DNA of 64,000 nt from Stercorarius parasiticus. Its lineage: Eukaryota; Chordata; Aves; Charadriiformes; Stercorariidae. The notes under the pieces were generated by a model. It did no database searches, was not told the origin of the DNA, and worked only from the letters and a program-made list of their open reading frames with translations. The stretch covers positions 270,393 to 334,392 of the forward strand of contig VWZL01002491.1 of NCBI GenBank assembly GCA_013396915.1, in the 5' to 3' direction. Every line of letters starts with the position of its first letter. The stretch's first letter is position 1. The translations under genes and the position numbers were made by a program. This document shows positions 47,067-59,610 of the stretch, in pieces.

Positions 47067-50000
47067 AACGCATAATGGTACTATCCTATGGAAATAATTT
47101 CTAAAGCGTTTGCTTAAGAGCACTTAAAACTGCATAACTCATTTTTTTGATTAGCAAAGTTCACCCAAAAAAGAAATCCTTTAGCTTATAGAGTCATACA
47201 TTCTATCATGTTCTCCAAAAAATGCATATGCAGTTATGTGTAAAAGAAAGTTGAATATGTAGAAAGAACAGCTAACTTACTAATACCAAATAATACCGTA
47301 AGACTTGTCTTTCCATTAAAATAATAAAAATAACCGCTTCCACAAAGAAAACATAGCAAATTACATTTTCCCGTATGTGTAGGGATGTTTACTTGCAGCA
47401 ACATCTACTCCCTCAGCAAAGTAGTAATTTTCTTGTCATTTCCAAGTAACATGTCATAATTTGCTCAATCTCTTGAATGTTACTCTCCATAATCACACCT
47501 TGAAGTGTCCTAAAAGTCTGGGAGAAGTCAGAATATGTTATCCTACGATATCAACAGAGCACTCTATATGCAGCCAATGAATAATTAAAGTTGCTCAGAA
47601 AGGGTGGTATGTGTTGTTAAGGTTGACTTCATTTTCCATTTCTGCTCCTCTTTTTGTTGTTCATAAGAAGGAGAAGGCACTAGCTCGAAAGATTTGTAAG
47701 TACAGGACGGTGTCAGAAGTTTCTTCCCAATTAAATATTTTTCAATATGAAGATCACATTCAATTTGAAAAAAACATACTACTACTTTTTATCTCATTAC
47801 TACACCCATGTGCAACATCACACTTAAAGCTGTCTACTGTAACAATTTGATCCATGTTGGCATTTCAGCTTACACATGGGGTATTTAACTTTACAGCCTC
47901 GGCTAACAATGCCTTCTCATTTAGTCAGGGAGAGATCCAGGAAATCGAACTGTAGCATATCTGTCTTTCTTTGCGGAGTCAGTGTATATAAGACTAGATA
48001 CTCTTTTTCCTCTTCACTAATGGGAAATAAAATTGGTTTCAACTGTATCTAGAATGAAACATGCTACAAGTAGACCTGCAACTTCAATCAAAGGTTCATT
48101 TATTTCCATTTCAACCTTACCAGTCTAGGACAAGAAAATGGCATTACAACATACTCAGAGTTTACAAGAAAGGCACACAACTACGGAGACAAAATCAGCC
48201 AGCTCTTTAATTCATGACTGGTCAGCTCATAAAATGAGTATAATTCATAGCCTTGCTTCCAACATGTTAAAGTAAGATTCCAGATGCAATAATGAGTAGT
48301 CTGCTCCGATTTCTTTAAACAGAGATCTATTCCTCCACATAAATTGTTTGGCTTGAAATGCTGAAAATGTTTTGAACATAAAAAAAAATATGTTTCCTTT
48401 TCAAGCTCTGGCAGAACAGCATTCCAATTAGAGAGCGGTAGATTTGTGGTATAAGTGGCATCCAAAAGCAAAAAAGATCAGAATGCACTTCATGAAGCAT
48501 TGCCAATGAGGTACCTCACCCCACCTTTTTAAAACCGTTTCATTTTCTAATATCTGATTTCTTGAGAAATCAATATTCCATTCTCTTCCCTATACTTTGG
48601 AGAGTGCTTAGAACTACTGATTTGAAGGTGGGGCTTTTACTCATTACTGACTTTTCAATGGGCCCCTTGTACTGCAATCCAAAAGATATAAATAATACCA
48701 AAAAAAACCCCCAACTAACAGTTATGAGCTCATAACTTCAAGTTATATTTAGTTCAATCTTGCAAGTACAAAGCAGGTTAAGTGCTCAGACGTGGTCCTC
48801 CTCTTCAGCTACGGATTATTACTAGTACCTACTGATTATTATTTACTGCTCTCTGTAACATGAATGGGGTATTTTTTTCATTTCATTTTACTAGAAAAAT
48901 CATTACAAGAACCTCAATAGCCTTTACTAACCTCCATATTTGCTGGCAATTTCTCTAGGAGCATGAAGGAGTAAGTGGAAACAGCTTCCTTTAAAGTAAG
49001 GGACCAGACGGATCGGTGAACCCTGCTGGGAAAACTGCACCAGTGCTGCCAGTGCTCAGCTGAATAAACAAAAGTTTCAGCTCCCAGAGCAAGAAGTACA
49101 GCATCAAAATTCAAGCATGCAATTTGATATCAAAAGAAAAATAATTAGGGGAAGCAAAGTCCCTCAACTTTTGCTTTTCAAAAGGGAAAAGAAAAGGTGT
49201 ACAGTAGCTACTGTGATTAGGTAGGGAAATTCGAAGAGGAGAGTGTAACAAGTACTCTATCAAAAGCACCCAAGCAATGCAACACAATCTACAGAAGCCA
49301 GACCAGGTACTGCGCAAAAATGGATGTAGTCAAAACAAGGAACACCAAGAGGAATATACAGGCTTGTTAATTTGAGTGCTTACCGAAATTAATTGTTTTG
49401 TGAAGTTTCTTGGGACTTTTCTAAGGGCTTTGTTTTTTTTTTTTTAAAAACCTAAAATGTTTCAATGGCACTGTTATAACTATAATGATACAATTCCTCA
49501 TGTGGAAAAAGTTCTGGAGATGTATCTATAGATACAAAGGTGGTCACAGCAGCATATCTTACTTCTGAAAGAGAAAGGTAATAATTTATCCCAGTATATG
49601 GTATATTTGCACACTTCAACTCCATGCACACAGACTGTACTGTGCAAGCATAGACCTTTTGATTGGAATGAATCTTTTTAAACTTAATTGGTTTTTTAGT
49701 TGATTAACAGTGTACATACCAAGTTTCATTTATGCTATTTCTGGTGGATGTACACATTGGTGAATGTGTACATAAATAAAAAAATTTTACTGCAATTATA
49801 ATTATGTTCCATCCCTTAGTCAATTACAGGAGATATGGTTGAAGGGACATGAACTTTAACTAGAACACCTGTAATAGGCTAGAAAAAAACAAACCAACAA
49901 GTATAGCCATAAATACATTTAGAAGATGAGCTTGGGAACTAATTTCATAATTTTCAGGTGGCTAGATAGCTTTCATTCAGTGGAAACACTGATTTGATGA

Positions 50001-50151
50001 AGGGCCTACGCTTTTCATTTGGATAGACGCACATTAACATAATTCAGGACTGAAAACTAGAATGTTGTAAAATATTTTACAGGTAGCTGGGAATTTCTGT
50101 CCTTCACAGATTGTAAATTCATTCTGCTGCATTGTTGTTGCTTAGTTGCAT

Positions 50152-50766
50152 CTATATGTATCTATAGAAATAGATGCATTTGGTACATTTGAGGATATAA
50201 AAGCACAGAATACATGGAATATGATGATACAAAATAGGGCACTTCCCGAGGTGAATTATTTTATATTGATTGTACCTTCTAGAAATTCTTTGTCTTTGTA
50301 TCGGTTTCCAGTTTGATGGGTAAGTGGCAGCTACAGGCTTTGTGTAGAAATCAGTCAGGCACTCCAGGTTAGGTTTGCTAGTATTTCCATGTTTGAACAT
50401 TTTGGATAGGATCTAATGAGGGATTAGAGAATGGGGAATGGCTGTTCAGCATCCCTTGCAGCTGTTGAGTAAGGATTTGACAGTGTAATTGCTCCAATAG
50501 GAAGAAAGGTACTTGGTATTCCTTGAGTAGCACAATGTCAGGATGTCATCTGTTGTTGGCTGATGTAAACTCTCTTTGATAGTTGGGCTATACTGCCCGA
50601 GTGGACGGATGGTGACTGTGGTCATATTTGTTGATTTATTACATTGTACACATTCTAGTCCACTGTAAGGATTTGTCTGGTTTGGGATATAAAATCCAAT
50701 ATGTCCTGAATTTTTCATAGGGACATTTTTGTCACAGCAGGGAAGAAGTGCAAAGTGGCTTCTCAT
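50152..50766 (-). pseudogene. Coding-like segment of unknown identity, interrupted
   Basis: The minus-strand frame from 50766 is open for 106 codons to a TGA (50446-50448). The same frame resumes after a TAG near 50412 and runs from 50400 to 50152. The protein text is unlike the usual chance frames here: it includes NSGHIGFYIPNQTNPYSGL, TVTIRPLGQYSPTIKES and, after the stops, LTDFYTKPVAATYPSNWKPI. Between the halves another frame reads LQGMLNSHSPFSNPSLDPIQ, so two compensating frameshifts could explain the stops better than an intron, which would be under 100 bases. No signal peptide, membrane segment or known domain is seen. It could be a decayed gene or retrocopy, or part of an exon. Chance is not excluded, since several frames of this length occur in the window. 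Confidence 0.3.
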
Positions 50767-51992
50767 AAGTGAACAAAAATTGTTTGTGCTGAAGTTGGCA
50801 AAACTAAATTCTAAATTTAATGCAAAAACTGAGCCTTAAATGCCAGACATGGTTTTTGATTTTTCATTTGACTATCTGGAATATTTTCTTGTATCTACCA
50901 TTGAAGAAAAAACCCAATAATTTATGATAAGAAGATGCAGGATAGTGGTGCTTTCTAAAAATCTCTTTTTATTTCAATACTTTTGATCAATGAAGAAAAA
51001 TCAGAGAAAGATCACTGAAGCCTAATATCAGGGAAACATCATTTGAACAAAGTTCTAGTTGCCTAATAACAACTAGTGAAAGTTTATTACAAAATTTCTC
51101 AGCATATAGATATTCTAATCTATAATGTATAGAATAGATTATCAGATTATAAAACTATATGCGAGTTTTAGGAGACAATATTTACCCCACAGATAAGGAT
51201 TCCCTGAATAATTTACAAATTCCCTTGTGAATGAATTACACATCCTTATAAGCAAAACGCACATCCTAGTTCCTAAATTGCCATGCACCACTTTTGCTGG
51301 GAACTAAGTCACACTTGCTTCCTAAAACAAATTCCTCTTGATTAAATGCAATTTTCACTGCACCTTGCTAGAAAGTGCCGTAACCCTGTAGGAAGAAATA
51401 ACTGATCCCTGCTGGCTGACTGTACCAGACATGAATCATTGACTCCACTGTGTATGGAAAGAGAGGGGCATGTTTGTGGGAAGAAGGAATTAAAGCTCAA
51501 GGCCAAGATCTCTGCAGGAAATCCTAAAAATAGCCAAATTTAGGAGGAACTGTGGAGTAAGCTTTCTGGTTTCAGTGTCAAGTCACTTAGTAAAATTAAG
51601 ATTTGGGAAGCAGAAAATCTGAATCAACCACTCCTATGATTTTCCTGTTATTCTACAGATCCTATAGATCCTGCATATTGCCCAAGTTCAGAATAACAAT
51701 GTCACATACCATGTACCTCTCATTGTAGGTATTCCAGCCTTTCAGCAAATCATTTCAGCTATATCAGACATCAGTAATTAACAGTGTAAGGAGGATGGAA
51801 GTTGTGCATGTGAAAAGGGCACATTGAAGAAGAGACCGAAAGATAAACTGGCGTACTTGCAAAAATGCCACTGAATGCTTGATATCATATTTCTTTTTAA
51901 AATACTCAATTTCCCCCTCCAGTCCTCAGTATTCTATGCTCCTGCTGTACCTGTCTTTGCATAGGCATAATATAAAGGACTAATACAAACAA
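50767..51992. other. Gene-free stretch
   Basis: AT-rich, nothing recognised. Confidence 0.6.
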
Positions 51993-52408
51993 GGTCTAGA
52001 AAACATGACCTTGACCAGCTTGGAGGAACTGGGATTATTTTCATATACGTAAAGGTGATAGAGGGGAAACATAAAAATATAAAAGGCTGCAGAGAAGATG
52101 AAGGAAGGAAATAATCTTTTTTCCATGCTCATTTTGGGCAAGATAAGAAGTAATGGGCTTAAACTGCAGCAGAGGAAATTTAAGCTAACCATTACAAAAA
52201 ATTTCTAACAGTTAGCACAGCAATGCATGGGAAAAAATTTCCTAGGTAAGAAGCAGAAACTCCATTTTTGCACGCTTTTATGAACAGGTTAGACAAACAT
52301 CTGCCAGGAATTGTTTACATGCAGCTGATACTGCCTCGAAAAGGGGAGTTGGGACTAAATGATCTCTAAAAGACCTTTCCAGCCTTATTTTTTTATGATT
52401 CTGTAATC
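51993..52408 (+). mobile_element. Diverged CR1 LINE (older family), 3' part
   Basis: GTCTAGAAAACATGACCTTG, then CTTGGAGGAACTGGGATTAT, matches the CR1 block encoding ENMT..RLKELGL. It continues with AAGAAGTAATGGGCTTAAAC then TGCAGCAGAGGAAATTTAAG, AACAGGTTAGACAAACATCT, and the 3' UTR words GGGACTAAATGATCTCTAAA and CCTTTCCAGCC. It ends in TATGATTCTG rather than ATTCTATG repeats. The 3' words resemble older CR1/L3-type elements more than the young copies in this window, and divergence is visibly higher. Confidence 0.85.
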
Positions 52409-53689
52409 AACATTGAAAGGAGCTTGGCATCACTCCTATTGAAAATAATGGGAGTTTGCAGAATGTTCTGTAATGGCATTCCAGATTTCCTCCAGTACAA
52501 ACCAAGGTGGAGCTATATGTGTTTTAGTGGAGGGAAGTGGGACCTTGAGCTCCAGTAGCTGCAAGAAGAAAGGGGTGTAATTTATACCTAGCTGCGTTTG
52601 TCACACTCAGTATTTTGCATTACCAAGCTCTTTACAAAGCAGAAGAAATTCGATGCCTCTTTCAGGACTTTCTTCAGATTCTCTTCTGAATTGAAGCTGA
52701 TGGGTAGCTGATAATATTTGCTTAGGTGGATGAGTAACTAATTTAAATGCATTTTTTCACATAAATTAGAGCTTTTTCCATTCTAAATATTTTTCTGAGC
52801 AAATATTCTTAAATCATCAGGAAACAGTAAATTAAAGGATATTTTAATTTCAGTCTAACGGACCATATAAAGCTACATATAACTCTTCTCCTACATCAGT
52901 CTGAACAACCCTCTGATGCAGCTCAGGACGTGGCTCACTGTGCTGCCAGCCACGATTCGCCGTCTTCCAACAAACCCCCCATTATTTCCATCCTCTCCAT
53001 ATACAAATGCAAACAGAATTTATTCAAAGGATAATTTTCAATAGTTGGCATTTAGAATTTAATAATTATAATCTCCAGAAATTGTAAAGAAAATTCCATC
53101 TGAAGTTCATACGTATACTCAGATCATTTTGCACTTTATAGCCAGCATTCCTTTGCTGCTTCTCCAGGAAAAGATGCAGCCCCTTCCTGAATGTAATCTG
53201 TTATGCTCTAATACTTTGTAGTGTAACTTGTTATGCTTTTTGCATATTGATACATTTTCAGGTAACCAAAATATCTCTACAAAAAAATTCATTGCGTATT
53301 TTCAGCTGCAATGTGCTATCTAAGATTCTTTATATCTATTTTCCCTCATGATGACTAATCAGTATTTCTCTATTGTGGACAAAGATTCCTGCACGAGTAT
53401 ATTTGACAGGAATCATTTATCTACAGGAAGGAAGAATAATGGATTAATCTGCACTTCCCTGGAAAAAAAACAAACCAAACCAAAACAAGAGTATCTTATA
53501 TATTGAAATACTGATCTGAAAATTCATCAACAAATACTGAAGAAGAGTTCTTAACTACATCCTTGACTCAAACTTTCCTGCTGAGGCAATGCAGGGATCT
53601 GGAAATTAATGAAAGATGTTATGCACTAAACTGTGCTATGAATGATTGTTTATATTTTTTTCTATTACAATTACAACAATGAACATGAG
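52409..53689. other. Gene-free stretch
   Basis: AT-rich. CACTCCTATTGAAAATAATG, then GGAGTTTGC, at about 52430-52460 resembles a word common in old amniote repeats (ATTGACTTCAATGGGAG) but is too short to call. Nothing else is seen. Confidence 0.55.
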
Positions 53690-53850
53690 AACATCTCAAA
53701 CATTAATTCATTTATTCCCACAACATCCTCACAAAGTAGTATTCCCATTTTACAGAGAGCATAGAGAAACACCATCTATCCACACACAGATGGGGATCTG
53801 GTAATAGAGTAAGGGCTAAAGTCTACTTTGGATATAAGTTCCAGTAGGTG
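53690..53850 (-). mobile_element. MIR-type repeat, antisense
   Basis: CATTAATTCATTTATTCCCA, CAACATCCTCACAAAGTAGT, ATTCCCATTTTACAGAGAGC, then ATAGAGAAACACCATC and GGGATCTGGTAATAGAG. In order this mirrors the reverse complement of MIR (CATT..CTCATTTAATCCTCACAAC, GTGAGGTAG, ATCCCCATTTTACAGATGAG, AAACTGAGGCACAGAGA, then the CORE). The ATTCCCATTTTACAGA block is nearly intact. Confidence 0.75.
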
Positions 53851-56800
53851 CAAGTCCCAGCGAGTCTTTTCTTCCTTTTTGATACGATTAACTACAATCA
53901 GCCATCCAAAATTTCTATTTACCTCCAGTCAGTGAGACCATTTCACTACAGAGCAAGTTCTGCTGAACCCACTGTTGTGTGAATTTAAACTGAAGGAGTG
54001 AGACACAAAGGCAGATACAGCTGCGAATACATAGGAAGGGGAAGGGTTGAGGGGGAAAAAGACAGCGTGAACCTGAAGCAGTTATTTACCTGGAAAAGTG
54101 CCCTGAATGATGCTACCAGGGACAAGTCTGAAGCCTTGAACTGCAGTTACGGTATTATGCTGGTATATCACTGTCAGAGAGCAAGGATAGGGAAGGTTAC
54201 CCTTTGATGACTGAAATCCAAGTATATTGCCTTACTGTGTTTGCCCTATGGCAAGGCACTAGACATTTTAAGTCCCAGTTACACTCAGTTGCATTCAAAG
54301 CAAGCTGAGGACAGAGTACTCGACAGAAGATACTCACGACTGTGTATCATTGAATCCTGAATTATAAGTAATAAATATATATAGAAATAGTAGTAATTAA
54401 GCACAGAACGGATGAAAAGGGGAAATACATTGTCATTCTAAACTTTCCATGATTGTGTCAGGTTGAGTCACTCTCACCCCTAAATATAGTTTGTCATTGT
54501 GATTTTCTTTGTAATCTTTCATTTACACCCTAGCGTGTTTTGAGCACTTAAGACAACTTTATTGAAATGAAAGACTTAAAGTGACAACAGTGGTCTTTTT
54601 CTTCTACTTTTACGATTCATGCCTCATATGCTTAGCAATTTGGCAAATTCACTTAATATTAACATTTTTCAGATCCAAGAATTTTAGAAAGACTAGATTT
54701 ATAAAAAGGGATTCTATAAAAATGATTCACATACATGTACTAGTTTAAAATGTTCCTCTTTTGGATGGATTATTTTGTCTGCCATTCTTCCATATGAACT
54801 AGCTCTCAGTGATTTTCAAGCTCATCTTCTCCAGTACAGAAAATATATGCATTTTGGCATGTGACTTGCCAGGCTCAATAATATTTACAGAAATGTAAAT
54901 GTCATTTTACATTTTCCTTATCTTCATTTTTTGTGTATTTAACTGATCCTTGGATTTTTGTTTGGATTTTTTTAAAAAGCAGCCTTTTAAACAGCCTGTT
55001 TTCATTTTATGGACCCGCTCATTCTGTATGCTTAAATTTATCCCTTCTCGTTGTTTCCACCAACCTTTGTCTTCGCTGTTTTTTGTAAGGAAAATGTGAA
55101 AAATCATCTTCCAGATATTTATTTTTTATTTTTTTTTAACCTGGGAAATTGCAGGCAGGAATAGCCCTGATATCAGAGAAGCCCATCTAGCGCAAGTACT
55201 ACGGAACGTATAGTGCATCCTGCAGAAATTCTCGAGCAGCTCTGCAGTCAGGTATGATTCACCAGGGTGTACGAGTTCTGACAGCCTTGCTAGGCTCAAA
55301 CTCATTCCAGAAAGCAGCATTTCCTGATTTCTACACTGTTCCCCATTTCATGTTCCACAAAGACTTAGTCATTTGGATGCACGGTTTAGCTGGTTGCATG
55401 TGTAGGCAAAGTGCCATACCTAGATGCTAAAAAGATAGAGCAGAGAGATGCAGAACTCAGCCCTGGTCTCGTATAGACAGTACTGACCTGGATCTACTAT
55501 ATTCCTATAGGACATGAGTGACACATAGATGTCTCTAAACTATATTCCCTATAACTCTGAGTTCCAGAATTACGAAGCAGAACTATCCAAGGCACACAAA
55601 TAAGAGAAATTGAGAGGTTGTCACAGGAAAGGAAGATGTCATAACAAGCAACCTCTCTAACAACTGTGAGCTAATTAACACCAACCCTGAGCTCTCAGCT
55701 ATCTGTGGGTGGTTTGAGTTAGTATTTTTTCTGGATCCAAAATAGCTCCTTCAGAAGGACATTTATTGTGATTTCATAGTTACAGGATGGTTAATCCACA
55801 ACCAGAAAGAATGCCAGCAATAACTTAAATTCACTGTTACAAACTCACTCTTACTACGAGAAAGAAAGTATCCTATTAAGATCTATTTCCTCAGTCTGTT
55901 ATTCAATTTTATTAACAGAAAGTTTTGAACTTTAAACCCTATGTCTTTTCCTTTGTATTTACAACAGTAATTGAATATATAGAGCACACAGAGTAGTTAA
56001 TCTCCTATCCTTCATCTTAAAACTGTTTTACTTGATAATAATAATGATAGTGATACTAATTTATTTGTGTCCATAAGCTTTAAACCTAGCCTCCTACAGC
56101 AGTTGCACAATATTGATTGAAAGGGGTTGAATCAAACGATTCTAGAAATTGAGCAGCTCCAAACTTTTAAGAGCCACTTTTAAGCAAGAACTGTCCCTAT
56201 CATGCCTTTAAACTGCTAACAACAGAAAGCCCTGACATCCTTCTGTCAACATTTTCCTGAACCACAAATTGCTCATACATTAGAAATTCACTTGAAATGG
56301 CATCAAAAGGCTGTGAAGTAAATGTATTCCTGAAGTCTGGGTCTGCAAGCCAGTGTAATTTCAGAAAACACCATACAGGCTGAAAAGACAGCAGATGCAA
56401 GGACTGAATTTAACTACAGATGATAACTCAATTTATTTTCTCTGTAGTCTAGTAACTCAATAAGTCCTTAATGGTTTCGTAAATAAACAGATGGATGCCA
56501 TCAAATGCCACAGAATGATAAATCTGATTGGTCTCTGTATAATTTTGGATAGCTTTATCCCAAAAATAGACAGTAGAAGCCTCTTACCTCAAGAGTGTGA
56601 TAAAATAAATGTGGGAAGGTAGATTATGGGCAAGTGCATTGTCTCAGTGATGAATGAAACTTTCCATGATGGTACGACTAAGAATCAGGACAGGTCTCAA
56701 TGTAACTCGTTCTAGTGGTAGATTTGAACAGATTTGACTTCTGTTGATAAAAAAAAAAAGTGCTTCTTTTCAAGGAATTCAAAGTTAGAGGAAGGAGATA

Positions 56801-58129
56801 TAGGTGATGGGACCCCTGCTGAAAGATTTAAATCATATATAACTTTATTTTTGAAAGGTTTATGGTTCTAATTTAACTGTAAGCCATCTGCTCCACCTAG
56901 TATGTGTTGACTGAATATAAAACCAGACCACCAATTTCAAATAAGAAGGACACTTATCATCCAGTGTGTCACCTGCGCAGAGATTTGCTCACTTTACCTA
57001 ATTTTGCAACTCTAACTGGACATCTGTTGAATCCTCAAAGTTTAACAGTACAAAATCAAAATAATCTGCTTGGTTTTCAGGAGGAACACAGCTGAATAAG
57101 ATACTCTATTAAGGTGAAGCTGTACATTCAATACGGACTGTATGTAGACAAGAGAGGCCCTAATACTGCATGGTTTTCTACTTAAGAAACACTGGGTCTT
57201 TGTGTCAATATCAAGAGTAGATAAAATAGCATTATCTGACCACCGATGTTTCTGTTTGTGTAAAATAAATCATACCAGTGAAAGATTTTTTTTCCATGTG
57301 ATTTCTATTAAAAATGACGTAAGTATCATCTCTCAGCGAAATTCTCAAGTGTGTACTTCACTTTTGTTAGTTGCCTTTATCACTTTTTTGTGTTTGTTTT
57401 CTGTTTGGGGTTTTTTTTGTCTTTTTCATTCCTTTGTTGACATCTGTGTAGTTTATGTCAAAAGAAGAAAAGCACTCAACAATTTCTTTCAACTATTAGC
57501 CTTGCAGAGTGCCTAAGGGTCTGCCTGAGAGACAATCAAATTTGAAGACCTAACTTTACATAACATTTTCTTCCTCCTATTTGCGAATTCCTTTTCTTTG
57601 CACATCCTATCAATTTTACTCTGACTTTCCAAACCCTACTAATCCTGTGCCTTCCTCACCACAGAATTGGCAAAAAGGAAAAAATCATGACATCCAGTAA
57701 TACAAGTATAGGATTTCTCAGCCTAAAAAGGAAAATAAGACCAAGCTTTGTAAACTACCACTTTGTTTGATTATAGTAAGGAAATTAGAGCTGTGAGTAT
57801 AAAGGCGCCAAAACATAAAGGGACAGCAGTTCCCCACCCCTCCACGTGGAGCCCACAGTGGGACCCTAAGGCTGTCCCTGCCATTTGACAAGGTAGGGAG
57901 CACGAGGTCCTGGCTACCATAAATCTTGCCCAGACCCTCCAAGGGACAAATCACTGCTAGAAATCTGTCCCTTTCTACATCAACAGAAAAGCACATTGTG
58001 CAAGGTTACTGCTGACCTGCAATACATTCATCAAGAAAAATTCTTCCAACAAATACATTATAACTGTGCTATACAGAAGCCAATCACCTTCTAAAGGAAG
58101 GAGGCTATGCACATTTTTTAAATTCAGAA
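53851..58129. other. Gene-free stretch
   Basis: AT-rich, with no supportable gene or repeat. The 104-codon frame at 57202-57516 is hydrophobic and low in complexity and is taken as chance. Confidence 0.6.
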
Positions 58130-59610
58130 ACCCTATGAAAACAGATAAAAAGCATCAAGCACCAAAGGAGGCTGGTTTAGAAGTAAAGAAATGTACAAGT
58201 GAAATAAGAATTGCAAAAAGTCAAGCTGAGTTAGACTTTGCAAAGGTTTATTAAAACAAGCATCTAAAGATTTTCACTGTATAAATAAATAAGAGACCAA
58301 AAAGAAGAAGAATCATTATGTAGAAAGAATGAGGCAGAGATCAAGTATTTTCTAGATATTGTCCCAGGAGTGAATTATTTGATGGTTTTCAAGGAGGGAG
58401 ATAATATTTACCAAGGAAGGAACCATCGACATGGATAATGGTATGAGGATATGGAAATAGAAACAACAGAAGTTTTATGCATTGACAATAGAGTAATCAG
58501 AACACTAGTTCTGTAAGAATACAAGAAAACAAAGGCTGGTAATGGGGAAATTTAATAATCTGTCATGTCAAATGGAGTGGCATACAAATTGAGAACAGTA
58601 AGTGCTGTTTATTTCATACTAAAAATCGTCTAGATTCAAGAAAGAAAAGCATTATTCAGTTCTTTACTGATCTATTGATCAGACTCAGCTATACGATACT
58701 TGGCAAGAAAGAATAATTAAAGGCAGGTAAATGGAAAATGGGTCAGAATGCATCAACAGTTCATCAAAGATTGTGCCAGACCAACCCCGTAGTTTTCTAC
58801 AAAAAGTTAACTGATTTTCTGGGTAAGAACATACAGAAGATTATCAAGATTTCTGAAACATATCTTATACTGTAGGAAATTATCAACAGACACAAAAGAT
58901 AAGAGATTAGTACAGGAGTTACAGAGAGTGGACAATTCAATGAAGGAGAGAAAACAAAGAGTACTTTTGAAGCGGAAGAATGAGGCTGCTGAAGGTATAG
59001 CATGGCAACAACTAACAATGTTTTAAACAGTCTTTTTTAGTATTTTCATTAAAGAGCTTGGCATAAAAGTAGTAGTATGCTGCTGAAATTCAGTCATGAC
59101 AAAAATCGGTATGTATCATCAATACAGAGAAGTAGAATATAAACCTGAAAGAGATGCATGACCTCAAGAACTTGAGGAATATAAATGTACTCAGATTCAA
59201 CAGTGCAAAATTCAAAGCTATGTATTTTGGGAACAAGCAGAAACTTACGCACTAGAAGTTCACTGTTTGAGGAAGAGAAGAAAGGCAGGGATGTAAGAAG
59301 ATGGCCACAGAATGACCGAGTTTGAAGTGTGTGTGTGGGATAATTGTTTAAAAAAACTAAAAGTTAAATGGGATCCAGCAAGGAAATGTTAGTGCCATTG
59401 GGCAAGGCCAGATGGGACTTCACATGGCACTCTGAGTACAACCTGGCCATGCAAGGTAAAAAAAGCTGAGCTGAAGCTGGAAGTGGGACAGTGCTACAAA
59501 GGTGTTCAGAAGACTAAAGAACACTTTTAAAGCAGACCTCATTTGCCTTAGCCTGGCAAAATGAAGGTGAAAGAGAGACACGATTGCTGTGTGAAAACAT
59601 TGTGGGTGAT
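58130..59610 (+). mobile_element. Ancient CR1/L3-like LINE fossil spanning the RT domain
   Basis: Translation recovers much of CR1 ORF2 in order. RIAKSQAELDFAK (58207-58245) is the post-endonuclease linker. LCQTNPVVFYKKLTD (about 58771-58815) is like CQTNLIAFYDKVTD. YQDF*NISYTV near 58840 is motif A (YLDFSKAFDTV). DNSMKERKQRVLLKR (from 58931) is like DNWLxxRxQRVVING. In the same frame, GIAWQQLTMF*TVFFSIFIK (58994-59053) matches GVPQGSVLGPVLFNIFIN, motif B. LLKFSHDKN (59080-59106) is motif C (LLKFADDTK). LRNI and KLCILG then follow, and GCAAGGAAATGTTAGTGCCA precedes the thumb region. Many stops and shifts: very old and dead, yet nearly full-length over RT. Confidence 0.8.

Larger units (their letters stand above)
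46241..50151. other. Gene-free stretch
   Basis: AT-rich, with no gene. It contains a 17-bp direct repeat with hairpin (46598-46661), CA-rich sequence (about 46950-46995), a GTTT tract (47031-47066), a T-run (about 49432-49445) and a perfect 16-bp palindrome TGTATCTATAGATACA (49521-49536). Confidence 0.6.
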
